DNA of 64,000 bases from Faecalicatena contorta. GTDB taxonomy: Bacteria > Bacillota > Clostridia > Lachnospirales > Lachnospiraceae. Shown piece after piece: positions 9,225-18,593 of this stretch. The notes beneath the pieces were generated by a model. The model was not told where the DNA came from, made no database searches, and saw only the letters and a program-made list of their open reading frames with translations. A program made the translations under genes and the position numbers. The first letter of the stretch is position 1, and each line of letters starts with the position of its first letter. The stretch covers positions 278,061 to 342,060 of the forward strand of contig NZ_JAFBIY010000002.1 in assembly GCF_021531975.1 (NCBI RefSeq), written 5' to 3'.

Positions 9225-9581
9225 ATGGGAAACGCGCTCGAACAATTAAAAAAGGAAACAAAAGATGATGAGCGCCTGTATGGCTGCATCAGAGAACTAT
9301 ACGAACAGGGAGTTCCTTTTGGGGAGCTGAAAGCACTGATTCCGGATATCCGGCGGACCAGAGAACAGCTGCAGTTAAAGCGCATGCTGGAAAACAATAA
9401 TGAAATTCTGCTTTCCATGTTCAGCAAGGAAATGTCTTTTCTTCTGGAGGCCAAGGAGCGGCAGGAAGAAGAGCAATTCAAAAAACTGGACCAGCTCATC
9501 CGCCAGCAGCAATCCTTACGGAAAGCCACTGCCCAGAGCAGTCCAGTCGAAAAGATAAAACATTTATTCCTGCCGGCTTAG
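9225..9581 (+). CDS. Hypothetical charged coiled-coil protein
   Basis: 118 residues, no recognised family. The N-terminal half has a small helical motif (ERLYGCIRELYEQGVPFGEL). The C-terminal half is a Glu/Gln/Lys-rich helix with heptad-like hydrophobic spacing (LLEAKERQEEEQFKKLDQLI), so a coiled coil is likely. It has a purine-rich AAGGGGG ribosome site and a plausible promoter. Its 3' end overlaps the end of dnaB by 18 bases on the opposite strand. No function can be inferred. Confidence 0.65.
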   Translation: MGNALEQLKKETKDDERLYGCIRELYEQGVPFGELKALIPDIRRTREQLQLKRMLENNNEILLSMFSKEMSFLLEAKERQEEEQFKKLDQLIRQQQSLRKATAQSSPVEKIKHLFLPA

Positions 9582-10904
9582 GTTCGCAAACTTTGTGTAA
9601 TCCGCAAGCCATGCCAGATGAACGGTCCCTACAGGACCGTTTCTTTGTTTCGCAATAATAATCTCAGCCTGTTTCTTATATTCAGAATCCTTATTATAAT
9701 ATTCATCTCGATAAATAAACATAACAACGTCGGCATCCTGCTCAATCGCCCCGGACTCTCTAAGGTCAGAAAGCATCGGACGTTTATCCGGTCGTGATTC
9801 CACCGCACGGCTGAGCTGTGACAGTGCAACAACAGGAACATTCAGTTCTCGTGCCAGCGCTTTGAGAGAACGGGAAATCTCGGAAATTTCCTGCTGCCTG
9901 GATTCCGAACGTCCTCCCACACTTCCCGTCATCAACTGCAGATAGTCGATTATGATTAATTGTATATCATGCTCAAGCTTATATTTACGACATTTTGAGC
10001 GAAGCTCAGACACGGAAATACCGGGAGTATCATCAATGATCAGATTAGATTTACCGATAATACCGGCACCTTCTATCAGCTTCTCCCAATCGGAATCTTT
10101 TAGATTTCCGGTACGGATTGCCTGCGAATCCACCTGTGACTCCAGAGCAAACAGACGATTCACCAGTTGTTCCTTTGACATCTCAAGGCTGAATATCGCC
10201 ACGCCCTTTTCCTTCTTAAAAGCCACATACTGTGCGATATTCAGGACAAATGCGGTCTTGCCCATAGACGGTCTGGCCGCTACAAGGACAAGGTCTGACG
10301 GCTGAAGCCCGGAAAGCTTATAATCCAGATCAATGAATCCTGTCGGTATACCTGTTACCGCCCCTTTGTTTTTAGATGCTTTTTCAATTTTATCCAAAGC
10401 ATTCAGCACCACATCTTTAATCGGCGTATATTCTCCGGAATTTCGTTTCTGAAGCAGCTCAAACACAGACTTTTCCGTCTTCTCCAGTATACCTGCCAGC
10501 GGCTCCTTCCCCGCATAACATGTATTAGAAATATCGTCATTCAGCCGGATCAGTCTGCGCATCATAGACTTATCTGCCACAATATCCGCATAATATTTTA
10601 CATTTGCAGACGTCGGAACGGCTGTCACCAGATCTCTTACGAACTCCAGGCTTGCAATCTCCGGCGGGACATCTTTTTCCTTCAGCCTTTCCTGCAGAGT
10701 GATCAGATCAACCGGTTTCCCCTCATTGAACAGTTCCACCATGGAATCAAAAATAACTCCGTATGCGGTCTGATAAAAATCCTGACCGCTTATGATCTCT
10801 GATGCGGTCATAATGGCATCCTTGTCCATCAACATGGCTCCGACAACAGACTGCTCTGCCTCAATGCTGTGGGGCATAACTCTTTTAATGAGAGCCTCTT
10901 CCAT
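9564..10904 (-). CDS. dnaB: Replicative DNA helicase DnaB
   Basis: 446 residues. N-terminal primase-interacting domain (PHSIEAEQSVVGAML), then the RecA-like helicase domain with Walker A ARPSMGKTAF, IIIDYLQLM (Walker B), RSLKALARELNVPVVALSQLSR and the DLRESGAIEQDADVV motif. It unwinds duplex DNA at the fork as a hexamer. Downstream of rplI, 13 bases apart, giving the conserved Firmicutes gdpP-rplI-dnaB order. Confidence 0.98.
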   Translation of the reverse strand: MEEALIKRVMPHSIEAEQSVVGAMLMDKDAIMTASEIISGQDFYQTAYGVIFDSMVELFNEGKPVDLITLQERLKEKDVPPEIASLEFVRDLVTAVPTSANVKYYADIVADKSMMRRLIRLNDDISNTCYAGKEPLAGILEKTEKSVFELLQKRNSGEYTPIKDVVLNALDKIEKASKNKGAVTGIPTGFIDLDYKLSGLQPSDLVLVAARPSMGKTAFVLNIAQYVAFKKEKGVAIFSLEMSKEQLVNRLFALESQVDSQAIRTGNLKDSDWEKLIEGAGIIGKSNLIIDDTPGISVSELRSKCRKYKLEHDIQLIIIDYLQLMTGSVGGRSESRQQEISEISRSLKALARELNVPVVALSQLSRAVESRPDKRPMLSDLRESGAIEQDADVVMFIYRDEYYNKDSEYKKQAEIIIAKQRNGPVGTVHLAWLADYTKFANLSRQE

Positions 10905-10917
10905 GTATGGTCTCCTC

Positions 10918-11367
10918 CTACGCTTCTTCCGTTACAATTACTTTTAACTGTGCAGTAACCTTCGGATGCAGTTTCACCGGTACACTCTGTGTTCCGATTG
11001 TCTTGATTGGCTCTTTCAGCTGTACTTTCTTCTTATCAATCTCAAGCCCCATCTGCGCCTTTACTTCCTGCGCGATTTCCTTTGAAGATACAGAACCAAA
11101 TGCCTTTCCGCCTTCTCCGGTTTTAATCGACACTTCAATCTTTCCTGCCTCTATTTTCTTTCCAAGCTCCTGTGCAGCCTCATACTGCTCCTGAGCGATC
11201 TTTGCTTCACTTGCTTTCTTAAGCTTTAAGTCATTTAAGTTTTTCCCATTTGCCTCAATGCCCTTTTTCGTCTTCAGGATAAAGTTTCTTGCGTAACCGT
11301 CGCTCACCTCAACGATCTCGCCTTTCTTTCCAAGAGATTTTACATCTTCTGTCAATATTACCTTCAT
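10918..11367 (-). CDS. rplI: Large-subunit ribosomal protein L9
   Basis: 149 residues starting MKVILTEDVKSLGKKGEIVEVSDGYARNFI, the canonical L9 N-terminal RNA-binding domain, followed by the Lys/Ala-rich connecting helix and C-terminal domain. It begins directly after the gdpP stop codon; its ribosome site is inside the gdpP 3' end, so the two are translationally coupled. Confidence 0.98.
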   Translation of the reverse strand: MKVILTEDVKSLGKKGEIVEVSDGYARNFILKTKKGIEANGKNLNDLKLKKASEAKIAQEQYEAAQELGKKIEAGKIEVSIKTGEGGKAFGSVSSKEIAQEVKAQMGLEIDKKKVQLKEPIKTIGTQSVPVKLHPKVTAQLKVIVTEEA

Positions 11368-13434
11368 CTATATATCTCCTTCCTTAATCATAGTATCAAT
11401 GACTTCCTTAAGGCTTTCCACAGCCTCGTCCATATCTGTATGACTGAACTGTGCGCCGGAAGCGTTCATATGTCCGCCGCCGCCCAGACGTTCCATAATG
11501 ATCTGCACATTTACCTCATCAATAGAACGGGCACTGACATATATTTTCCCATTATACTCCGTCAATACAAACGATGCCTTGATCTCACTGATATCCAGCA
11601 GTTCATTGGCTGCCTGTGCACCGATGATCGTCGGACTTTCTATACGAAGATTTTCTCCGCGTGCAATCGCAAACTTCTTATGATAAACCTCTGCGCTGCT
11701 GATGATTTCTGCTTTTGCGCGATAAGATTCCATATCATCTCGAAGCATCTTACGAACGAGTGTAATATCCGCTCCGTTTCTACGAAGAAATGCTGCCGCT
11801 TCAAAGGTACGAACACCCGTCCGGTTCACGAAATTATTCGTATCGATCATAATACCTGAATACATACTGCTCGCTTCCAGATTCGTAAGCTTAATATCAT
11901 CCACAATATACTGCAGAATCTCCGCTACCATCTCACAGGTAGAAGAAGCATACGGTTCCACATAAGAAAGAACTGCATTCTCAATATTATCACTGCTCTG
12001 TCTGTGATGATCCAGAACAACCACGTTCCTTGTCATACGAAGCAATTCCTGACACTCCGTCATCTGTGGGCGATTCGTATCCACAACAATGACCATGGCA
12101 TCCTCTCCTGCCAGAGAAACAGCCTTTTCCGACGTCAGAAACATACCTTCCGGATACGCCTTATCCGCAGTGAACTGGCTGTACAGGGGGCGAAGGGATG
12201 CAGACACTTCATTAATAACAATGTGTGCTTTCTTACCCAGCATCTGAACCGCCCGGTAAACACCGATGGCCGCTCCGAAGCAGTCAACATCCGTCAGCTT
12301 ATGTCCCATGATAAATATCTTATCATTTACCGTGATCAGCTCTCGCAATGCCTCCGCTTTCACACGGGCTTTGACACGGGTATTTCTTGAGGTCTGTTCT
12401 CGCTTACCGCCATAATACGTAATGCCGTGGCAATCCTTAATGACTGCCTGATCTCCGCCTCTGGCGAGAGCAAGGTCAATAGCAGCTCTTGCATAATTAT
12501 AGCTCTGTGCATATGCTTCCGAACTTAGTCCAAGACCGATACTCAGTGTTGGCGGAATCTTATTTCCTATATTTACTGACTTGACATCTTCAAGAAGGGA
12601 GAACTTATCTTCTTCCAGCTGTTTAAAATATTGCTTTTTAACTGCAATAAAATACTTGTCTGACTCAGTCTTTTTGACGATTCCATCAACCTTAGCAATA
12701 TACTGGTTGATCTTACGGTCTACCAGTGCAACAAGAAGAGACTGCCGCACCTCTTCCACGCTGTCCACAACCTCATCATAGTTATCGATATAGATAAGAC
12801 CTGCAACAAGGCGCTGCTCCTCATTTTCCTTAATATATCGGTTGAGCTCTGTGACATCACGCAGATATACGGCAATAAAGTATTCCTTTTCATCCGGAAG
12901 CTTAAGAAGCCTCTCCGCCTCACTGAACCCATGCACCGATATACGCTGAAGCTCTGCCCGGTACTCCTTGTCCTTATAATACACTTCCATCTCTACGATG
13001 TCGTTTTCTTCTTTCGGGAAAATGCTCCGGTTCAGCTCCGGCATGTATTTACTGAGATAGATCTCTGTATGGTTCTTCTCGCCAAGCACCTTTACAAACT
13101 GATCATTGAGCCACGCAACCTTTCCATCTTCAAGAAGGATGGCATAAGGAACCGCCAGCTCCTTAAGCAGTGTATTCTGCACAACTCCATACTGAGCCGC
13201 AAATTCCACAAGATCTTTCATGATCAGGGATCTGCTGTAAAGATACAACACACCAACAATCGCAACATAGATAATCACAAAGACAAGCATAACCAAACCT
13301 GCGCGTTTGTCGATTCTGTAGATCCAGACATTCATAATCGCTAAGAGAACTGCCATAAGCACCGGTACCTGCATATATGTACGCAGCTGTCCCTTCAGGT
13401 GAATCTTCTGGCTTTCATTTTGTTTCTTCTTCAT
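11368..13434 (-). CDS. gdpP: Cyclic-di-AMP phosphodiesterase GdpP
   Basis: 688 residues. Two N-terminal membrane helices (about 18-75), a PAS-like domain, a degenerate GGDEF domain, then a DHH phosphoesterase module with DVDCFGAAIG, VVDTNRP and VVLDHHR, and a DHHA1 domain with GGGGHMNASGAQF. It hydrolyses c-di-AMP to pApA and so tunes cell-wall and potassium homeostasis. It heads the gdpP-rplI-dnaB operon. The start is MKKKQNESQK after AGAGGAA. Confidence 0.95.
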   Translation of the reverse strand: MKKKQNESQKIHLKGQLRTYMQVPVLMAVLLAIMNVWIYRIDKRAGLVMLVFVIIYVAIVGVLYLYSRSLIMKDLVEFAAQYGVVQNTLLKELAVPYAILLEDGKVAWLNDQFVKVLGEKNHTEIYLSKYMPELNRSIFPKEENDIVEMEVYYKDKEYRAELQRISVHGFSEAERLLKLPDEKEYFIAVYLRDVTELNRYIKENEEQRLVAGLIYIDNYDEVVDSVEEVRQSLLVALVDRKINQYIAKVDGIVKKTESDKYFIAVKKQYFKQLEEDKFSLLEDVKSVNIGNKIPPTLSIGLGLSSEAYAQSYNYARAAIDLALARGGDQAVIKDCHGITYYGGKREQTSRNTRVKARVKAEALRELITVNDKIFIMGHKLTDVDCFGAAIGVYRAVQMLGKKAHIVINEVSASLRPLYSQFTADKAYPEGMFLTSEKAVSLAGEDAMVIVVDTNRPQMTECQELLRMTRNVVVLDHHRQSSDNIENAVLSYVEPYASSTCEMVAEILQYIVDDIKLTNLEASSMYSGIMIDTNNFVNRTGVRTFEAAAFLRRNGADITLVRKMLRDDMESYRAKAEIISSAEVYHKKFAIARGENLRIESPTIIGAQAANELLDISEIKASFVLTEYNGKIYVSARSIDEVNVQIIMERLGGGGHMNASGAQFSHTDMDEAVESLKEVIDTMIKEGDI

Positions 13435-13510
13435 CTTTTTCTATTCCTCTAAAAAAACACAGTGTGCCATAATGGAGATATTATACCACTTTTCTCTGAA
13501 AATGAAAAGT

Positions 13511-13550
13511 GAAAAAGGCAGGTACCCCTCAAACAAGGAACACCTGCCTG
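13511..13550 (-). terminator. Terminator of the GNB/LNB operon (after galE)
   Basis: AGGCAGGT (13516-13523) pairs with ACCTGCCT (13542-13549); on the minus strand the stem is followed by TTTTTC. Confidence 0.85.
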
Positions 13551-13561
13551 TATTATTTTCT

Positions 13562-14581
13562 TTATTTGTTATATCCCAGTGGATTCTGTGACTGCCATCT
13601 CCATGTATCCTCGCACATCTCATCCAGTCCGCGTTCTGCCTTCCAGCCAAGAACCTTTGCTGCTTTTGCCGGATCCGCATAGCACATGGCAATATCTCCT
13701 TCGCGTCTCGGTTTGATCTCATATGGCACATCTTTTCCACTTGCCTTAGAGAATGCATTTACCATCTCCAGCACAGAATATCCTCTTCCTGTACCAAGAT
13801 TGATAATATCCAGTCCTGGATTGGTGAAGATATACTCTATTGCCTTCACATGACCAATGGCAAGGTCAACAACATGGATATAATCTCTTACTCCCGTTCC
13901 GTCCGGTGTATCATAATCATCACCAAACACACCCAGCTTCTCAAGCTTGCCTACTGCCACCTGTGAAATATATGGCATAAGATTGTTCGGAATACCCTTT
14001 GGATCCTCTCCGATGCGTCCACTCTTATGTGCGCCTACAGGATTGAAATAACGAAGCAGGATTACATTCCACTCAGGATCTGCTTTCTGCAGATCGGACA
14101 TGATCTGCTCCATCATTGACTTCGTCCATCCATAAGGATTCGTACATTGTCCTTTCGGGCAGTCCTCTGTGATCGGCATAACCGCCGGATTGCCATATAC
14201 CGTTGCAGAAGAACTAAATACAATATTCTTCACACCAACTTTGTTCATAACGTTCATGAGTGACAGCGTACCTGTAATATTATTGTGATAATATTCCAAT
14301 GGCTTCTGTACAGACTCACCAACAGCTTTCAGCGCCGCACAGTGAATAACCGCATCTACTTTCTCAGCCTCGAACATTGCTGTCAGAGCTGTTTCGTCCA
14401 GTACATCTCCCTCATAGAATCGGATTTTCTTTCCAGTCAGTTCCTCCACGCGCTTAATTGACTCTTCACATGAGTTACTGAGATTATCATACACAACAAC
14501 CTCATATCCTTTGTTCAGAAGTTCCAGAGCGGTATGACTTCCGATGTAGCCAGCACCACCTGTGATCAATATCTTTGCCAT
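13562..14581 (-). CDS. galE: UDP-glucose/UDP-N-acetylglucosamine 4-epimerase
   Basis: 339 residues. NAD-binding GGAGYIGSH at the N-terminus, the catalytic pair Ser/Thr (SSSATVYG) and YxxxK (YGWTK), and C-terminal sugar-nucleotide binding elements. It interconverts UDP-Glc/UDP-Gal, and in this setting probably also UDP-GlcNAc/UDP-GalNAc. It is the last gene of the operon that begins with the binding protein at 19883. This is the equivalent of lnpD in the bifidobacterial pathway. The start follows CTAGGAGG. Confidence 0.95.
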   Translation of the reverse strand: MAKILITGGAGYIGSHTALELLNKGYEVVVYDNLSNSCEESIKRVEELTGKKIRFYEGDVLDETALTAMFEAEKVDAVIHCAALKAVGESVQKPLEYYHNNITGTLSLMNVMNKVGVKNIVFSSSATVYGNPAVMPITEDCPKGQCTNPYGWTKSMMEQIMSDLQKADPEWNVILLRYFNPVGAHKSGRIGEDPKGIPNNLMPYISQVAVGKLEKLGVFGDDYDTPDGTGVRDYIHVVDLAIGHVKAIEYIFTNPGLDIINLGTGRGYSVLEMVNAFSKASGKDVPYEIKPRREGDIAMCYADPAKAAKVLGWKAERGLDEMCEDTWRWQSQNPLGYNK

Positions 14582-14594
14582 GTTTCTCTACCTC

Positions 14595-15710
14595 CTAGCA
14601 GTTATACTTGTTGACAATTTCCTGCATAATATCCCATTTCTGTTCCATATCTTCAACCAGTTTGAACTGTGTTCGGCAACGATCCAGATTGTGATGTTCG
14701 CGGTGAATCTTAAAGTAAGTATCTCCCTGCAGATAATCGGTAAGGAAACGCATGCCACATTCAAAAGTCATCGTTTTCGCGCCCATCGGCATCAATTCGA
14801 TTTCCTTATTGGTAAGCTTCCCGCCGCATCCCTCAATAAATCCTTTTGCATACAGGTCAAACAGCTCCATACTACAGGATACTTTACTCAGATCCTGCTC
14901 ATCTTCAGCTGCAGTACTTGCACCAAATCGAATAGAATCACCAAAATCATTCATAGCGAGCCCCGGCATTACCGTATCCAGATCGATAACACAAATACCC
15001 TTACCCGTTTTATCATCAATCATAATGTTATTCAGCTTCGTATCATTGTGCGTAACACGAAGCGGGATCTCTCCCTTTGCCTGAAGATCGGAGAAATAGT
15101 TTGCAACATCCTCATGATCCAGCACGAACTGAATCTCTTTCTGCACAGATGCTGCTCTTCCCATTATATCATCGTCCACTGCTTTTTTAAATACTGCAAA
15201 TCTCGCTTTTGTATCATGAAAGCCTTTAATTGTCTCATGAAGCGTATCTGCCGGATAATCAGCAAGCAGTCTCTGGAAATTACCGAACGCAACTGCACTC
15301 TGATAAAAATGTTCCGGCTTTTCCACCTGATCATAGCTGGTTGCATTCGTAATAAACTTGTATGAGCGCCAATATTCACCCTTGGAATCTACGAAATACG
15401 CCTTCCCGTCTACCGCCGGAATAACATTGAGTGTCTCCCGCTCCGGATCTCCCCCATTTTCAATAATCTTCTTCCGAAGATAGGAAGTAACACCCATAAT
15501 ATTTTCCATAAGCTCTATCGGTTTCGCAAATACATCACGATTCATTCGCTGCAGAATGACTTTCAGTCTTCCCATCTCAGCGATATCGAAAGTCAGAAGA
15601 TAGGTATCATTAATATGGCCGCTGCCATATGGTCTTTCATCAACCAGAACGCCTTCATATCTGAAGTTCGCTATCGCTTCATCTCTTTGTCCTCTTGTAA
15701 TCTGTGCCAT
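14595..15710 (-). CDS. nahK: N-acetylhexosamine 1-kinase (NahK-like, aminoglycoside phosphotransferase fold)
   Basis: 371 residues from the ATG at 15710; GGGAGG is correctly spaced for it, while the in-frame ATG at 15725 is too close to the site. The kinase-like fold shows the catalytic loop THNDTKLNNI (HND at 221-223) and the metal-binding VIDLD (241-245). NahK phosphorylates GlcNAc or GalNAc at C1 after the phosphorylase releases it. The start overlaps the stop of the upstream nucleotidyltransferase (TAATG), so the two are coupled. The assignment rests on fold plus context. Confidence 0.85.
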   Translation of the reverse strand: MAQITRGQRDEAIANFRYEGVLVDERPYGSGHINDTYLLTFDIAEMGRLKVILQRMNRDVFAKPIELMENIMGVTSYLRKKIIENGGDPERETLNVIPAVDGKAYFVDSKGEYWRSYKFITNATSYDQVEKPEHFYQSAVAFGNFQRLLADYPADTLHETIKGFHDTKARFAVFKKAVDDDIMGRAASVQKEIQFVLDHEDVANYFSDLQAKGEIPLRVTHNDTKLNNIMIDDKTGKGICVIDLDTVMPGLAMNDFGDSIRFGASTAAEDEQDLSKVSCSMELFDLYAKGFIEGCGGKLTNKEIELMPMGAKTMTFECGMRFLTDYLQGDTYFKIHREHHNLDRCRTQFKLVEDMEQKWDIMQEIVNKYNC

Positions 15711-16636
15711 TATGCTTCCTCCCAAAGATGTTTTGGATAGAGGCCTGCGTCCTTCATCTTCTGAATCGCTTCAACCACTACCGGTTTATCCTCTTTATAA
15801 GTCACACCATACCACTTATCGGCAGACTTAAGTACAGCAACGGTTGCACGTTCCTCTCCGAGAAGATCACTTACAACTGTCGGGAGGAAATACTCACATT
15901 TCATAGGATTCTCTCCAAGTCCCTTTTCAAGAAATGCCGGGAAACCTTCCTTAATTTCTTTCAAAATGCTCTTCGTAAATCCCCACATATTCATGGAAAC
16001 AATTGTGTCAGCCGGAACAGCTGTCCATGTCTCCCCACCATCTTCTGTAAATGCAATGCCGCCGTCACGCTTCTCGATACGTGTTCGCTCATGAATCGCC
16101 ATAAGCTCGCCCTTTTCATTCATGCTGCAGATTCCTCTGGCTACATGACCGTTATCTGTTACCGTGTTGCCGAGCTCATAGCCAACCATCGTATAACGAT
16201 ACTTATCGTCATCCTGATGAGATGCCAGATAATCATAGATCAGCTGAAATGCTTCTTTTCCGTAATAATCATCTGCATTAATTACCGCAAATGGTCCGTC
16301 GATCTGATCAATACAGCTCAGTACAGCATGCGCTGTTCCCCATGGTTTTACTCTTCCTTCCGGCACTTCATATCCTTCCGGAATATTGTTAAGCTCCTGG
16401 AACGCATAGGATACGTCCATGTATTTTGACATACGGTCTCCAACAGCCTCTTTGAAATCTGCTTCATTTTCTTTTTTGATAATGAAGATTACCTTTTCAA
16501 ACCCGGCTCTTTTCGCGTCAAACATGGAAAAGTCCATAATAATATGTCCCTCACTATCCACCGGGTCAATCTGTTTCAGGCCACCGTAACGGCTTCCCAT
16601 ACCTGCCGCCATAATGACTAATACTGGTTTGTTCAT
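15710..16636 (-). CDS. Sugar-1-phosphate nucleotidyltransferase of the GNB/LNB pathway
   Basis: 308 residues. Nucleotidyltransferase signature VIMAAGMGSRYGGLKQIDPV near the N-terminus, NADDYYG (metal/nucleotide binding) and a C-terminal region with ADKWYGVTYKED. It should make a UDP-sugar from a sugar-1-phosphate and UTP. In bifidobacteria this step uses a GalT-type transferase; here a pyrophosphorylase-type enzyme takes the slot. Substrate preference (GlcNAc-1-P, GalNAc-1-P or Gal-1-P) is unknown. The second of two adjacent ATGs is chosen on ribosome-site spacing. Confidence 0.85.
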   Translation of the reverse strand: MNKPVLVIMAAGMGSRYGGLKQIDPVDSEGHIIMDFSMFDAKRAGFEKVIFIIKKENEADFKEAVGDRMSKYMDVSYAFQELNNIPEGYEVPEGRVKPWGTAHAVLSCIDQIDGPFAVINADDYYGKEAFQLIYDYLASHQDDDKYRYTMVGYELGNTVTDNGHVARGICSMNEKGELMAIHERTRIEKRDGGIAFTEDGGETWTAVPADTIVSMNMWGFTKSILKEIKEGFPAFLEKGLGENPMKCEYFLPTVVSDLLGEERATVAVLKSADKWYGVTYKEDKPVVVEAIQKMKDAGLYPKHLWEEA

Positions 16637-16684
16637 CATTCTTCCTCCAAGTCCTGATTTATTTGCTTTATATCCATAAGAATT

Positions 16685-17569
16685 CTAACCCTTGATACCT
16701 CCGGTTACACCACCGATAATCTTCTCTGACAGGAAGATATACAGAATGAATGTAGGAAGGAATACGATAATAACTGCTGCGAACATTCCTGCCCAGTTAC
16801 CTGTGTACTGCATGGACTGCAGCATTCCATAAAGACCTACCGCTACCGGTCTGAGTGCATCACTGTTTGCAAATATCAAGGATAAGAAGTATTCATTCCA
16901 GATATTAATAAAGTTAAAAATCGTTACTGTTACAATTCCTGACTGTGCCATCGGGAACATAATTTTCCAGAATGTCTTAGCCGGTGGACATCCATCAATT
17001 GCAGCTGCCTCTTCATATGTACGTGACAGGTTCGCAAAGAATGTCAGAAGGAAAATCGTTGTATACGGAATATTAATTCCAATATACAGGAATATAAGTG
17101 TTACCTTACTTGCTACAACGTCATTCAGAATACCCATGTTGGCAACAACACTGAAAAGCGGGAGTACGATCATTGTGATTGGAACACCCATTGCTGCGAC
17201 AAAGCCCGTCTGGATGATCTTGTTTCCAAGGAAAGTGAATCTTGCCAATACATAAGCTGCCGGTGCACAGATCAGAATCAGAAGTGCACATGACACAAGT
17301 GAATATAGTAATGAGTTCATGAAGAATACCGCAACACCGCCGCTTCCCCATGCCTGCGCATAATTTTCAAAATGCAGTCCTGTTGGGAACTTTAAAGCAT
17401 TTCCCGCAAAAATGTCAGCTGTTGTAGATAAACTTGCTGCTACGATCCAGCCAAGAAGCATGAACGTAAATATTACCCATAAAATGATGATAATATATCC
17501 AGGAGCCAGCTTCAGTTCTTTTTTCCAATTAATCTTATCTTTAACTTTTCTTTCTTTTTCCTTAGCCAT
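16685..17569 (-). CDS. ABC sugar transporter permease, MalG type
   Basis: 294 residues, about six membrane helices. The EAA loop, which contacts the shared ATPase, reads YEEAAAIDGCPPAKTFWKIMFPM. A long, Lys-rich cytoplasmic N-terminus precedes helix 1. It pairs with the MalF-type permease upstream (16-base gap) and the lipoprotein at 18594. No ATPase gene is in the cluster, so a shared MsmK/MsiK-type ATPase elsewhere probably powers it. The imported sugar is inferred from the neighbours as lacto-N-biose/galacto-N-biose. Confidence 0.92.
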   Translation of the reverse strand: MAKEKERKVKDKINWKKELKLAPGYIIIILWVIFTFMLLGWIVAASLSTTADIFAGNALKFPTGLHFENYAQAWGSGGVAVFFMNSLLYSLVSCALLILICAPAAYVLARFTFLGNKIIQTGFVAAMGVPITMIVLPLFSVVANMGILNDVVASKVTLIFLYIGINIPYTTIFLLTFFANLSRTYEEAAAIDGCPPAKTFWKIMFPMAQSGIVTVTIFNFINIWNEYFLSLIFANSDALRPVAVGLYGMLQSMQYTGNWAGMFAAVIIVFLPTFILYIFLSEKIIGGVTGGIKG

Positions 17570-17584
17570 AACTGCTCCTCCTTT

Positions 17585-18490
17585 CTAAAATTCCAGATCA
17601 TCATCTTTGATGAGTTTATTACAGATTGTAAATATAATAACTACACATAAGCACAGGATAATACCTATTGCCGCACCATATCCTGCATTTCGTTCCGTTA
17701 CTGCATTACCCGCCCCAAAGGTATGCATGTACATGTACTGTACAGGAACAATTGTTGATTTATCTGCAGTAACAGTAGAGAACAGCTGTGACCATACAAA
17801 GAATGCAGCTGAGCTTACTGACCACATCGTAATATTTGTCTTAAACACTCCCTTGAGAAGCGGAAGTGTCATATGACGAAACTGCTGCGGCTTATTTGCC
17901 CCATCAATAGTAGCCGCTTCATAAAGATCCGGACTGATTCTTTCAATTCCGCTCATCCAGATCAACATATGATAACCAATCATACCAAAACAATATGCAA
18001 ATAATAATGCCCAGAACTTATGGTCTGTATCGAGCCACGGCGTAGCAGCCAGTTTTTTCAGACCGATCGTTTCCAAAAATGATTTCAAAAGACCGAACTT
18101 CGGACTGTATACATACTGAAGCCACATAGTAGCAAGTGCTACGGCACTGACGATATTCGGCAGATAGATAATAGCACGGAACAGTTTCTTACCACGAATT
18201 CCACTTGTAAGAATAACCGCAAAAAGCAAAGATACTGACAGAACGATTGCCCCGCCTATTGCCCATATCTTGAAAATATTAAACATCGCAGTTTCAAAAA
18301 TTGCCGTTGTAAACAGCTTCTGGTAGTTCTGCATTCCTACAAATGTCCAATACTCCATAGCATCTGTGACAGACTCAATCTTGTACAGACTCATCATGAT
18401 CGTACGAATGATCGGATACAGAAATACAATGAGGAAGATGATGACTGCGGGCGTAAGAAAGCCGACTATCATTTTTTTGTTCTTCTTCAT
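17585..18490 (-). CDS. ABC sugar transporter permease, MalF type
   Basis: 301 residues with six predicted membrane helices and the EAA loop YEAATIDGANKPQQFRHMTLPLL. Second permease of the GNB/LNB importer. A strong GC-rich hairpin (18519-18554) separates it from the binding-protein gene, which probably lowers permease expression relative to the binding protein. Confidence 0.92.
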   Translation of the reverse strand: MKKNKKMIVGFLTPAVIIFLIVFLYPIIRTIMMSLYKIESVTDAMEYWTFVGMQNYQKLFTTAIFETAMFNIFKIWAIGGAIVLSVSLLFAVILTSGIRGKKLFRAIIYLPNIVSAVALATMWLQYVYSPKFGLLKSFLETIGLKKLAATPWLDTDHKFWALLFAYCFGMIGYHMLIWMSGIERISPDLYEAATIDGANKPQQFRHMTLPLLKGVFKTNITMWSVSSAAFFVWSQLFSTVTADKSTIVPVQYMYMHTFGAGNAVTERNAGYGAAIGIILCLCVVIIFTICNKLIKDDDLEF

Positions 18491-18518
18491 CTGGTTATGC
18501 CCTCCTTTTCCTCTCTAT

Positions 18519-18554
18519 AAAATATGGCGGCTGTGCCTTCCGCCCGCCGCCATA
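18519..18554 (-). terminator. Intercistronic hairpin between binding protein and permeases
   Basis: AATATGGCGGC (18519-18529) pairs perfectly with GCCGCCATATT (18544-18554). On the minus strand TTTTATAG follows. Likely a leaky terminator or mRNA stabiliser after the binding-protein gene; a similar arrangement occurs in the maltodextrin operon at 39967-39996. Confidence 0.7.
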
Positions 18555-18593
18555 TTCCATCATTGTCTTACTCGACAAATGTTGCTCATAATC

